64,000 nt of DNA. It comes from Psychrosphaera sp. B3R10. Lineage in GTDB: Bacteria > Pseudomonadota > Gammaproteobacteria > Enterobacterales > Alteromonadaceae. The notes below the pieces were generated by a model that saw nothing but the letters and a program-made list of their open reading frames with translations, made no database searches and had not been told where the DNA came from. Made by a program: the position numbers and the translations under genes. The DNA lies in contig NZ_JAHKQH010000037.1 in assembly GCF_018861025.1 (NCBI RefSeq), forward strand, positions 1 to 64,000, written 5' to 3'. How positions within the stretch are numbered: position 1 is the stretch's first letter; each line of letters starts with the position of its first letter. Shown here in pieces: positions 8,210-16,323 of this stretch.

Positions 8210-10153
8210 ATGAAAAATTTTAAACGTGTTTTGAAAATTACGTCAGTTTTCTCGTCTCTGAGCTTGTTACTTATTTGTAAAATGGGTTTTACAGCGCAAC
8301 GACCCAATATCTTATGGCTGACCTTTGAAGATACAAGTGCCTATGAATTAAGCCTCTATGGTAATAAAGATGCAAAACAGCCAAATATTGATGCTTTGGC
8401 AGCGAGTAGTCTGGTTTTCCAACAAGCGGCGTCAAATGCACCGTATTGTTCGCCAGCAAGGTCGACGTTAATTTCGGGAAATTATGCCACCAGTTATGGT
8501 GCCGACCATCATCGTGCCGCGGTTGATGCAAGTCCGAGCCGAATGTATTTCCCAAGCTTATTAAAGGATGCGGGTTACTTCACGAGTAATAACAAAAAAC
8601 GTGACTATAACGTTAAGCTTTCTAAAACAGAGTTGGCACAAATTTGGTCTGAGTATGACAAAAAAGCGACATATAACAGCCCAAAACGAAAATCAGACCA
8701 ACCCTTTTTCTCTGTTTTTAATGGCCATATGACACATATGAGTCGTTTGACGTCCTATACTACTGCACAACGTCGAGATTTTAGTCAATCTGCAGGTGTA
8801 TCAAGCGAAGCTAAACCTGGCTACTTACCTGATTTACCAGAGGTAAATTCTGATCATCAATTTCACTTAGAAGGTGTTGTGGATGTTGATAGTTGGGTTA
8901 AGTTTTTTATAGATGATTTAAAAGCAAAAGGTCTGTATGAAGATACGATTATATTTGTTTATTCTGACCACGGCGGAAGTTCACCGATGGGCAAAGGATT
9001 TTTGTCATTTAGACACTCACTGCAAGTACCTTTGGTGATCCACGTGCCAACTAAATTTAAGCATCTCGTACCGACTAATGTTGAGGCGTTACAAAACAAG
9101 CAAGTCAGTTTTGTCGACTTTGGACCTACGGTATTAAGTTTAGCGGGCATACCAACCCCAAAAGAAATGCGTGGTCAGGCGTTTTTGGGCGAACTTGAAA
9201 ACCATACAAGGCAATACAATCATAGCTTTAGAACCAATCAAGAAGACCATTTTGATCCCTGGCGTGGGGTGAGTGATGGTCGCTATCATTTTATGCAAAC
9301 CTATTTGAAGCGCAAGCCTATAATGCTTAGAAATGATTTCCAATGGGGCATGCCGTCAAACATTGCACTGGATGAGTTTGCCAAGACCAAATCGGGTCAA
9401 GTGTTTAGAAGAAAATATTATAGTTTCAAACGCGGTGAGTATCTCTACGACACTAAAACCGACCCTTTGGAACAAACGCCGTTAAGAAATCTCACTGCGG
9501 AACAAATTGCGGTTCATAGCAAACTGACTGCGCAAGTGAGTCGTTTTATAAGAGAAACAAAAGACTTAGGCTTTGTGCCTGTGGAATTCAAGAAAGACAA
9601 ACAATTTGAGCAATGGTTGGCTGCTGATTTCAATTACAATAAGCTTTATGATCTTGTCGAACTCGTCTCGACAGTTTCGTTAAATAATGTACCTGAGCTT
9701 ACCAAACTGATTGATGACAAGTCGCCAGTTATCCGTTTCTGGGCGGTTCAGGGGTTTGCTGAACTTGCTGCTCAAGGTGTTTTGAAAAGTGTTCCAAAAC
9801 GCTTTATTGAGGTGGCTAATAAAGATCATTCGGCGGTAAGTGCAGTTGCTCTTGAAACGTTAGTGTATTTAGAGCAAAAAGGAGCAGTGGAGGCATTGAT
9901 TAAAAATGATTCTAAACTTCAAAAGCGTTCTGCCTTAGAGACAATTGCCTATCTTCGTCCAGAGTTATTGTTGTCACATGTAAGACGTCTCGAACAATCC
10001 AATTTAAATAAAACGACAGTAAAGGTGATTAAGTCGGCGCTTGGTGTTATTAAAGCCACCGCAATTGCCTCTAAAAAACAGCTTAAAGATGGGATCGCAG
10101 TGAACAAAGAGCGACGAGAACTCTACCCACTACCGAGTGTTAAGCAGAAATAA
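8210..10153 (+). CDS. Secreted sulfatase (S1 type) with C-terminal HEAT-like repeats
   Basis: The 647-residue protein begins with a signal peptide (about residues 1-29). The catalytic alkaline-phosphatase-like domain follows, with the sulfatase signature CSPARSTLISG; C80 is the residue that would be converted to formylglycine. Early metal-site residues are in LWLTFEDTSAY (about 35-45), where a Glu stands in the usual second-Asp position. A later metal-binding motif is VYSDHGGSSPMGKG. After about residue 490 the sequence turns into short alpha-helical repeats (PELTKLIDDKSPVIRFWAVQGF, and two or three weaker copies) like HEAT repeats. It probably removes sulfate from a marine polysaccharide or other sulfate ester in the periplasm. 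No lyase or hydrolase is adjacent, so the substrate is unknown. Confidence 0.88.
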   Translation: MKNFKRVLKITSVFSSLSLLLICKMGFTAQRPNILWLTFEDTSAYELSLYGNKDAKQPNIDALAASSLVFQQAASNAPYCSPARSTLISGNYATSYGADHHRAAVDASPSRMYFPSLLKDAGYFTSNNKKRDYNVKLSKTELAQIWSEYDKKATYNSPKRKSDQPFFSVFNGHMTHMSRLTSYTTAQRRDFSQSAGVSSEAKPGYLPDLPEVNSDHQFHLEGVVDVDSWVKFFIDDLKAKGLYEDTIIFVYSDHGGSSPMGKGFLSFRHSLQVPLVIHVPTKFKHLVPTNVEALQNKQVSFVDFGPTVLSLAGIPTPKEMRGQAFLGELENHTRQYNHSFRTNQEDHFDPWRGVSDGRYHFMQTYLKRKPIMLRNDFQWGMPSNIALDEFAKTKSGQVFRRKYYSFKRGEYLYDTKTDPLEQTPLRNLTAEQIAVHSKLTAQVSRFIRETKDLGFVPVEFKKDKQFEQWLAADFNYNKLYDLVELVSTVSLNNVPELTKLIDDKSPVIRFWAVQGFAELAAQGVLKSVPKRFIEVANKDHSAVSAVALETLVYLEQKGAVEALIKNDSKLQKRSALETIAYLRPELLLSHVRRLEQSNLNKTTVKVIKSALGVIKATAIASKKQLKDGIAVNKERRELYPLPSVKQK

Positions 10154-10182
10154 GAGTTATTTGTTGTAAGTCTTGAGGGCAG

Positions 10183-10237
10183 AAGCCACATAAATAGTAC
10201 GTTTCTATGTAAGGTTTACGTATTTAATATGTGGCTT
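10183..10237. terminator. Long hairpin after the sulfatase gene
   Basis: Ten-base arms (AAGCCACATA/TATGTGGCTT) enclose a loop that itself partly pairs (AAATA and TATTT segments). A short T-run follows on the plus strand (CTTTTACC). It may terminate the sulfatase transcript. Confidence 0.45.
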
Positions 10238-10395
10238 TTACCGTTTTTGGCGCGGGTTAACTGAGCATTAATAATATCGATTTTACTGAAAGCTTATGTT
10301 GAAAATTAGCAGTACATTAATCTAAGTGGCTAATATTGAGGGTGCAGTAATTCTGGAAAATGTATCTGGGCTCATTGCCTAAATTACCACCCAAT

Positions 10396-10445
10396 CAACT
10401 GTTACTAACTCAACTGCTACTAACTCAACTGCTACTAACTCAACT
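10396..10445. repeat. 15-base tandem repeat, about 3.3 copies
   Basis: The unit CAACTGCTACTAACT is present three times (first copy with one change) plus a partial CAACT. It lies in non-coding DNA between convergent genes. It could vary in copy number by slippage. I know of no function. Confidence 0.85.
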
Positions 10446-10487
10446 TGCACGGGGTTTCCATTGCTCACCTTAACTCTTAAGTAACAA

Positions 10488-10515
10488 TAAATGTGCCTTG
10501 TTTAAGACACATTTA
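10488..10515 (-). terminator. Hairpin downstream of the universal stress gene
   Basis: The stem TAAATGTGCCTT/AAGACACATTTA has one mismatch and a 4-base loop. It starts 26 bases after the stop codon of the universal stress gene. The T-run on the minus strand is poor, so this is a weak terminator call. Confidence 0.4.
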
Positions 10516-10540
10516 ATTACTCAAACTCTAGCTAGTAAGC

Positions 10541-11392
10541 TTAACGTAAAACAATTAAAGGCACGGCGATACGTTCAAGCATTTTAATTGTATTACTACC
10601 AACAAAAAATTGGCGTAGCTTTGAGTGGCCAAATGCCCCCATCACTACGAGGTCAATTGCATTTTCAACTTGATAGCGCAACAGCGTTTCATTGATATTA
10701 CCTTCTAATACCGCCGTTGTTACGTTTAAGCCTTTGTCCTTGAGTCTTTTGGCCGCCGAGTTAAACTTATCTATTAACAGTGGTTCATTGTTTTTTATCG
10801 AAACGAGGTGGCAGTCTATTCCGTGCAATAACCCGCCGTCGATTACTTTTTGTAGCGCTCTATCAGCCGTTTCTCGTCCATCATAGGCGATCATAAATGA
10901 CTTAGGTTCCACAAACTGTTCAGGCACAACAAATACGGGGTCGCTGGCTTTACGTAAAAGGGTTTCAAGATGTGAGCCTAACGCTTTAAAATCGCCTTCA
11001 TGTTCGGCTCCTTTGCGTCCAATGACAATGAGACGTGTTTGGTCTTCAAGACTCATAATTGCATCGACAATATCTCCATGTCGTTGCGCTTTCTCAATGT
11101 TTACAACACCACTTGAGCGCGCTGCCATTGCCGCTGAATTTAGAAGTTCATCGCCCAATTTAACAGCAAGTCTGCTTTTTTGTTCATCGAGCTCAGTCAT
11201 TTCCTTTAATAACTTGGACTGTGCACCAAGGCCAATCGCGCCACTGTAGTCATCGGCTCCATGTTGTTGCTTTTTTTCCAGTGTATGCAAAAAAGTTAGG
11301 GTTTTATCTAACTTTTTTGCTGCCCATGTTCCAGCATTTACAACCGATGTTGTTATAGCTGAACCATCAATACATGTAATTATTTTTTCCAT
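10541..11392 (-). CDS. Tandem-domain universal stress protein
   Basis: I start the gene at the ATG at 11392, which has AAGGA 8 bases upstream. An upstream GTG at 11413 would overlap the SulP gene. The 283-residue product contains two UspA domains (about 1-140 and 150-283). The second carries the nucleotide-binding signature GxxGxxxxxxxxxGS (GAFGHSKLRQFFVGS), and the first carries a related GRKGAE segment. It follows the SulP transporter gene after only about 10 bases, so the two form an operon. A SulP-Usp pair is a recurring arrangement and suggests a regulatory or accessory role for the stress protein on the transporter. That role is inferred. Confidence 0.88.
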   Translation of the reverse strand: MEKIITCIDGSAITTSVVNAGTWAAKKLDKTLTFLHTLEKKQQHGADDYSGAIGLGAQSKLLKEMTELDEQKSRLAVKLGDELLNSAAMAARSSGVVNIEKAQRHGDIVDAIMSLEDQTRLIVIGRKGAEHEGDFKALGSHLETLLRKASDPVFVVPEQFVEPKSFMIAYDGRETADRALQKVIDGGLLHGIDCHLVSIKNNEPLLIDKFNSAAKRLKDKGLNVTTAVLEGNINETLLRYQVENAIDLVVMGAFGHSKLRQFFVGSNTIKMLERIAVPLIVLR

Positions 11393-11402
11393 TATAATTT
11401 CC

Positions 11403-12893
11403 TTAGTGTCCACCTAGTAACTTATCAACTTCATTTGGATCATTATGCACACCAAATTTGTCGACAACGGTCTCTGTTGCTTCATTCATGCCTATGATAT
11501 TGACAGTCGCCCCTTCTCTTCGAAATTTGATGACGACCTTATCCAATGAAGATACTGAGGTAATATCCCAAAAATGTGCATGGGTTAAATCAATAATGAC
11601 AGTACTAACTACTTCTTTAAAGTCGAAGTAATCGATAAATTGCTCCGCGGAGGCAAAGAAGACTTGGCCTTTAACTTCATAGGTGCGAATTCGTTGGTCT
11701 TCGTCAAAATTTGACTTAACCACCATGAAACGTCCAATTTTATTAGCGAAGAATAGTGTCGCAAGCAATACGCCAATAAAGACACCTATCGCAAGATTAT
11801 GGGTCATAACGACCACAACAACGGTGGTTATCATAACAATATTTGATGACAGTGGATGTTTCTTCAGATCGGTAATTGACGTCCAGGAAAAAGTCCCTAT
11901 CGAAACCATAATCATTACCGCAACCAAAGCTGCCATAGGAATAAGGCGTAACCATTCATCCAAAAAGACGACCATTACCAATAGAAAAGCGCCGGCAACA
12001 AAGGTTGATAATCGGCCTCGGCCCCCAGATTTAACGTTAATAATTGATTGACCAATCATGGCACAACCGGCCATGCCACCAAACAGTCCTGCGCCAATAT
12101 TAGCTATGCCTTGACCTTTACACTCTTTATTTCTATCACTCGTGGTGTCTGTTAAGTCGTCAACGATTGTCGCTGTCATCATTGACTCAAGTAAACCGAC
12201 AACGGCAAGGCCCGCAGAATAAGGGAAGATAATCGCTAGTGTTTCAAAGTTAAGAGGTACATCAGGCCATAAAAAAATAGGCAGAGTATCAGGCAGTTTC
12301 CCCATATCACTCACCGTTCGGATATCTAATCCCATGATCACGGATACTATCGTTAATGTAACAATACACACTAGAGGAGAAGGAATCGCTTTACCGATTA
12401 CAGGTAAGTAGGGAAAAAGATAAATAATCATTAAGCCTGCGGTCGTCATGGCGTAAACATGCCATGTAACATTGGTCAGTTCGGGTAACTGGGCCATAAA
12501 GATCAAAATAGCGAGTGCGTTAACAAACCCTGTCACAACTGAGCGAGAAACAAAGCGCATCAACTCACCAAGGCGCAAAAATCCCGCCGCTATTTGCAAT
12601 ATACCGGTCAATAACGTTGCCGCGAGTAAATACTCAAGGCCATGTTCTTTGACTAGTGTAACCATAAGAAGCGCCATTGCACCTGTGGCTGCCGAGATCA
12701 TACCCGGTCTTCCGCCGACGAAGGCAATTACGACAGCGATACAAAAAGATGCATACAATCCAACCTTAGGATCGACCCCTGCAATAATTGAGAAAGCGAT
12801 AGCTTCAGGAATAAGGGCAAGCGCCACTACTATTCCCGCAAGCACATCACCGCGAATATTAGAGAGCCAGTCTCTTTTAATATGTTCAAGCAT
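11403..12893 (-). CDS. SulP family anion transporter with STAS domain
   Basis: The 496-residue protein has the SulP N-terminal signature ([21 protein letters not shown], about residues 15-35, and GLYASF at about 45). About 12-14 membrane segments follow, then a C-terminal STAS domain (about 400-490) with [22 protein letters not shown]. The family moves sulfate, bicarbonate or other anions across the inner membrane, often with Na+. Which anion is used cannot be told from the sequence. It is the first gene of an operon with a universal stress protein. Confidence 0.88.
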   Translation of the reverse strand: MLEHIKRDWLSNIRGDVLAGIVVALALIPEAIAFSIIAGVDPKVGLYASFCIAVVIAFVGGRPGMISAATGAMALLMVTLVKEHGLEYLLAATLLTGILQIAAGFLRLGELMRFVSRSVVTGFVNALAILIFMAQLPELTNVTWHVYAMTTAGLMIIYLFPYLPVIGKAIPSPLVCIVTLTIVSVIMGLDIRTVSDMGKLPDTLPIFLWPDVPLNFETLAIIFPYSAGLAVVGLLESMMTATIVDDLTDTTSDRNKECKGQGIANIGAGLFGGMAGCAMIGQSIINVKSGGRGRLSTFVAGAFLLVMVVFLDEWLRLIPMAALVAVMIMVSIGTFSWTSITDLKKHPLSSNIVMITTVVVVVMTHNLAIGVFIGVLLATLFFANKIGRFMVVKSNFDEDQRIRTYEVKGQVFFASAEQFIDYFDFKEVVSTVIIDLTHAHFWDITSVSSLDKVVIKFRREGATVNIIGMNEATETVVDKFGVHNDPNEVDKLLGGH

Positions 12894-13295
12894 GAAAAAT
12901 AACCTAATTGAAATTATCCTCTAAAATGAGGAATAAAAATTTAATGAAAGATGCAAACAAGTCTCGCGTTTGACGCGATAATCAGAGCTCTAAGACGAGC
13001 AAAAGGTAGGGGGATCTTATGGTGGCGTAAGTTTCAAAAAAACCTCTATACAATCAAAATTTTACTCATTGTATATTACTTAATCAGTAGTTCAATTCAC
13101 ATTTTATATTTATTGGTAATTAAATACGTAAAAGTTGCATAACTGCTGCTATTTTCTGAGATTAAACAAAAAAAATCCATCAATTGAATTTTAAGGTTAT
13201 TAATTCACAGAGTTAGAAAAGTGAATCCTATTGGTAATTTTAAAACATGATAAATGGACATATATGATAATAATTATCAGCTATGTCCGTTTATT
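12894..13295. other. AT-rich intergenic region with a Fur-box-like palindrome
   Basis: This 402-base gap upstream of the SulP gene has no convincing open frame. A 63-codon plus-strand frame at 12951 has low-complexity content and no ribosome-binding site that I would trust. It contains the palindrome at 13256-13288. A small RNA could be present, but nothing proves it. Confidence 0.5.
13256..13288. promoter_or_regulatory. Palindrome with an exact 7-1-7 Fur-box core
   Basis: Positions 13265-13279 read TGATAATAATTATCA, which is the 7-1-7 Fur consensus TGATAAT-N-ATTATCA without mismatch. Seven more bases on each side also pair (GGACATA/TATGTCC), with two mismatched bases between the inner and outer arms. 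The site lies just past the stop codon of the ybaM-like gene and about 370 bases upstream of the SulP start. It could be a Fur operator or a transcription terminator hairpin. Confidence 0.5.
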
Positions 13296-13478
13296 TTATT
13301 TCTGAATGGCTTTTTGTTGCAGATCTGACTTTACAAGTTCAATTGCGAGCAGGGCAACGTCAATATCGACTTTATTGTTTTCGAGAAGAAAAATTAAATC
13401 CACTGCCAGTTTCACGTGATCAGGAGCGTCCGCCAATGCATCGGTCTTAACCTGTTGTTCTAGTTGCTCTTCTAACAC
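13296..13478 (-). CDS. ybaM: YbaM family protein (DUF2496)
   Basis: The 60-residue product contains DAPDHVKLAVDLIFLLENNKVD, which matches the core of E. coli YbaM/DUF2496 closely. Members are short proteins of unknown function, about 50-60 residues. The start is a GTG two bases after the stop of the ComFB-like gene, so the pair is probably translationally coupled. In E. coli ybaM lies beside priC. Here priC is 1.3 kb away on the same strand, so part of that neighbourhood is retained. Confidence 0.75.
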   Translation of the reverse strand: MLEEQLEQQVKTDALADAPDHVKLAVDLIFLLENNKVDIDVALLAIELVKSDLQQKAIQK

Positions 13479-13480
13479 TT

Positions 13481-13753
13481 CTATTGATCTCGCCTTTCTC
13501 GTGAACTCATAAATTCAAGTGCACGTTCGATAGACTCTCGTACATTCATTTCCATTTCAAACCGTTCTGCAGCTGGTAGGTAGAAAGCCATGTCGACTTC
13601 ATGGCGAATATATTTAGAAGGCAACTGGTTCAAAACGATACAACATAAATCGGACAAAAATTCATAATCAAATTTTTGATCTAACTTGTGTGCATTGATG
13701 TAATCAATTACCAGCTTTTCATAATAATTATGAATGTCGTCACTCATTTGCAT
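13481..13753 (-). CDS. ComFB-domain protein
   Basis: The 90-residue protein matches the ComFB (late competence development) family across its length. Key stretches are HNYYEKLVIDYI near the N-terminus, DLCCIVLNQLPSKYIRHEVDMAFYLP in the middle (in pieces) and a helical charged end. The central pair of cysteines (CC) is typical. ComFB-type proteins in some bacteria bind cyclic dinucleotides, but a function here is not established. It is followed directly by the YbaM-like gene. Confidence 0.8.
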   Translation of the reverse strand: MQMSDDIHNYYEKLVIDYINAHKLDQKFDYEFLSDLCCIVLNQLPSKYIRHEVDMAFYLPAAERFEMEMNVRESIERALEFMSSRERRDQ

Positions 13754-13882
13754 AACGTGTCCTTAATTTAATGAAGATTAAAACCTTGTATCCGTTAACT
13801 TTAGCATCGAATAATTTGTTGTGACAATGCTTTGGCAATTTAGCCGCTATATTATAAGTTTTGGCAACCGATAAAGTGCGTG

Positions 13883-14797
13883 TTAAGTCGCGGTGAAGAC
13901 ATCAATAGCACTGCGAATGAGTTGCATGTGAACTTGGGTAAGTTTCGCGATATCTCGTTGATACCCACCACCAATTACCGCCATGATGGGTAAACCCAAT
14001 TGTTTTGCGCGATTAAATACAAACTGATCACGCAAATAGATACCTTGGGTTGAAATGTTCAATAAGCCTAAGTCATCATCTTCATGGATATCAACTCCTG
14101 CGTCGTAAATGATATAGTCAGGTTTAAAACTTTGCACTGCAGCGTCGAACGTTTCTTCTATTATAGGAAGGTATTCTGTATCACCGATGTGGCGGTCTAA
14201 ACCAAGATCCCAATCACTTTGTTGTTTGCGCGTCGGGAAGTTTTTTTCACAATGAATAGAAACCGTAAATATATTTGATTCATTTTCTGCGCACACTGCG
14301 GTGCCATCGCCCTGATGAACATCACAATCAAATATGAGGATGCGTTGAGCAAGATGATTATCTAAAAGGTATTTTGCAGCAATTGTAAGGTCATTAAATA
14401 CACAAAAACCGGAGCCAAAGTCTGGGTGAGCATGATGGTAGCCCCCAGTACAATTGATGGCGATACTATGTTTTAAAGCTAGCTTAGCCGTCTCTAATGT
14501 CCCGTTAACGGCGGTTAAAGTTCGATTGACAAATTGTTGTGACCATTCAAATCCAATGCGTTTCATTGCTTTTGGTGATATTTGACCGCTGATGAAGTCT
14601 GCGACATATTGCTTAGTATGAATGGAACACAATAGGTCAGGACTGATATAACCCGGTACGGGGTTGCTGACGAGTTTATTAGGGTAAGTGGCAAATGCCG
14701 TATCGAATAACGCTTGGTATTTTTCGATTGGAAAACGGTGTCTTTTAGAGAGGTCGAGTTGGCTATAAATTGGATCGAAAACAACAGGAAGTTGCAT
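13883..14797 (-). CDS. Histone-deacetylase-family amidohydrolase
   Basis: The 304-residue protein is a bacterial class of the arginase/deacetylase fold. The His dyad is H121-H122 (GGYHHAHPDFGSGFC). Zinc ligands are D159 and H161 (FDCDVHQGDGT) and D236 (YDAGVDIHEDD). A catalytic-tyrosine-equivalent region lies near GGGYQRD, although the classic tyrosine motif is changed. Members deacetylate acetyl-lysine or polyamines, or act in acetoin metabolism. The substrate here is unknown. Its ATG overlaps the stop codon of priC, so the two are coupled. Confidence 0.88.
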   Translation of the reverse strand: MQLPVVFDPIYSQLDLSKRHRFPIEKYQALFDTAFATYPNKLVSNPVPGYISPDLLCSIHTKQYVADFISGQISPKAMKRIGFEWSQQFVNRTLTAVNGTLETAKLALKHSIAINCTGGYHHAHPDFGSGFCVFNDLTIAAKYLLDNHLAQRILIFDCDVHQGDGTAVCAENESNIFTVSIHCEKNFPTRKQQSDWDLGLDRHIGDTEYLPIIEETFDAAVQSFKPDYIIYDAGVDIHEDDDLGLLNISTQGIYLRDQFVFNRAKQLGLPIMAVIGGGYQRDIAKLTQVHMQLIRSAIDVFTAT

Positions 14798-15396
14798 TAA
14801 TATTGCCTTTCGTCGAGTTTTTGAATTTGTTCTTCGATTTTACTGATTGCTTGACGGCAACGCCCCAATCGTTGGTGTGTGACTAGTACGTCATCTTGTA
14901 AAGTTTGGCGCTGAGCTTGCCCTGAATATTTATTAAGGGTTTGTTGTTTTTCGGCTACCATATCGACTAAACGTCGTTCAAATTCTTGTAATTTTGAAAG
15001 CTCTTCATAAAGTGAGCGACTCGATGCGCGGGCCTGTTTGGCAAATTGCTTCACTTTATTTATCTGTTTTCTATGTGTGGCGTTATACGTTTTACTTTTG
15101 GTATTAAGAACAACAGAGTTGAGTAGCCCACGAAAACAAGAAAACTGATCGGCGACTCGGACAGAAAGATGTTCCATCAGTTGTACGTTTTGAATTGACC
15201 CCAACTTTTTGACGTTATTTTCGAGTTCTAATACGTAGTCTTTTAATTCATCTGAACGTGTGTAAAAAGTTGTAGAATTAAACAGATCATTTTTAGCAAA
15301 CCATTTCTCGGGTAAAATAGATATCGCATTGAGTTGCTCTTTTAACGACTCAAATTGTTGACACAATATTTGATAGTTATTTGTACTTGAATTCAT
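14797..15396 (-). CDS. priC: Primosomal replication protein N'' (PriC)
   Basis: The 199-residue helical protein has the PriC pattern. An N-terminal alpha-helical domain contains FAKNDLFNS. A C-terminal domain carries LYEELSKLQEFERRLVDM and HQRLGRCRQAISKIEEQI, the parts best conserved in the family. PriC helps reload the replicative helicase DnaB at stalled forks. I choose the ATG at 15396; a TTG three codons upstream is possible and is nearer an AGGA. In E. coli priC is next to ybaM and just before apt-dnaX-ybaB-recR, and all but recR are in this window too, though separated. Confidence 0.8.
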   Translation of the reverse strand: MNSSTNNYQILCQQFESLKEQLNAISILPEKWFAKNDLFNSTTFYTRSDELKDYVLELENNVKKLGSIQNVQLMEHLSVRVADQFSCFRGLLNSVVLNTKSKTYNATHRKQINKVKQFAKQARASSRSLYEELSKLQEFERRLVDMVAEKQQTLNKYSGQAQRQTLQDDVLVTHQRLGRCRQAISKIEEQIQKLDERQY

Positions 15397-15427
15397 ACGA
15401 ACCAAAAATCCTACTTATTCTTAACAA

Positions 15428-16225
15428 TTAAAACCAAGCGTCAAATGCCAACTTCAATGCCATGCAACTCACAACCACGGTAAATAGTGGGCGAATAAAT
15501 TTATTACCAAAGTGGATTGCTGAATGTGCGCCAGTATAGGCACCGATCATTAAAAACAAGCCCATGGAAATCCCAATAAACCAGTTAATGTAACCTAAAT
15601 AGATAAATGTCACGAGGGAAAAGAAGTTACTAATAAAATTCATTGAACGGGCGACACCCGATGACAGCAATATATTCATTTTGTACAAATACAAATTACT
15701 GACTGTCCAAAAAGCGCCGGTACCAGGTCCAGCAAAACCGTCATAAAACCCGAGTGTGAATCCTTGGCTTGCCTGCTGAGTTTTTAATTTGGGTGTTTTA
15801 TCAGGGAGTAAGTTGTGTTTCACTGCCGCTGTCCGATTAAATAAGGCGTAAAATGCACTAAAGCCGATTAAGATCGGAAGTAATTTGTTCAGTATATTTG
15901 GATCTAAATAAGAAACCGCAACAGTACCGACAATTGAGCCAATAGCAGTATACCAAAAACTTATTTTCCAAAACGAGGGATCAAAAAGTCGCTTCTTATA
16001 GAAGGTATAGGCCGCCGTTAGGGAACCAAAAGTAGCGGCAAGTTTATTTGTACCTAAGGCGACATGTGGTGGTAATCCACTGGCCAGTAGTGCTGGAACA
16101 GTAAGTAAACCACCGCCTCCAGCGATAGCGTCGATAAAGCCAGCGGCAAAGGCACATACGACTAAAATGAACAGTAGACTTGTCGACAACCCTGTCATTT
16201 CAGTCAACCAAATGGAAATCTCCAA
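15428..16225 (-). CDS. TSUP family (TauE/SafE) membrane transporter
   Basis: The 265-residue protein has about eight membrane segments and the TSUP (DUF81) motifs: FAAGFIDAIAGGGGLLTVPALLASGLPPHVALGTNKLAATFGS near the N-terminus (in pieces, about 26-68) and GFYDGFAGPGTGAFW in the second half (about 158-172). The two halves form the family's inverted repeat. Members export or import sulfite, sulfoacetate or other organosulfur anions. The substrate is not evident. It is upstream of priC with a gap of about 30 bases. Confidence 0.88.
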   Translation of the reverse strand: MEISIWLTEMTGLSTSLLFILVVCAFAAGFIDAIAGGGGLLTVPALLASGLPPHVALGTNKLAATFGSLTAAYTFYKKRLFDPSFWKISFWYTAIGSIVGTVAVSYLDPNILNKLLPILIGFSAFYALFNRTAAVKHNLLPDKTPKLKTQQASQGFTLGFYDGFAGPGTGAFWTVSNLYLYKMNILLSSGVARSMNFISNFFSLVTFIYLGYINWFIGISMGLFLMIGAYTGAHSAIHFGNKFIRPLFTVVVSCMALKLAFDAWF

Positions 16226-16323
16226 ACTATTTCTCCACGAAATCTACCTATTGCACCTTGATTGAAACAACAGCTTGTCTTATAAAAGCAGGATTATAAC
16301 GTCATCTCAGTTGAAAATGTATC

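Larger units (their letters stand above)
10154..10540. other. Intergenic region with terminator-like hairpins and a tandem repeat
   Basis: This 387-base stretch separates the convergent sulfatase and universal stress genes. It holds a long hairpin (10183-10237), a 15-base tandem repeat (10396-10445) and a shorter hairpin (10488-10515). I see no gene. Confidence 0.6.

Noticed and set aside
12951-13142. 63-codon plus-strand frame before the SulP gene
   Set aside because: The product is a mix of basic and hydrophobic residues with no family and no good start signal, in an intergenic region.
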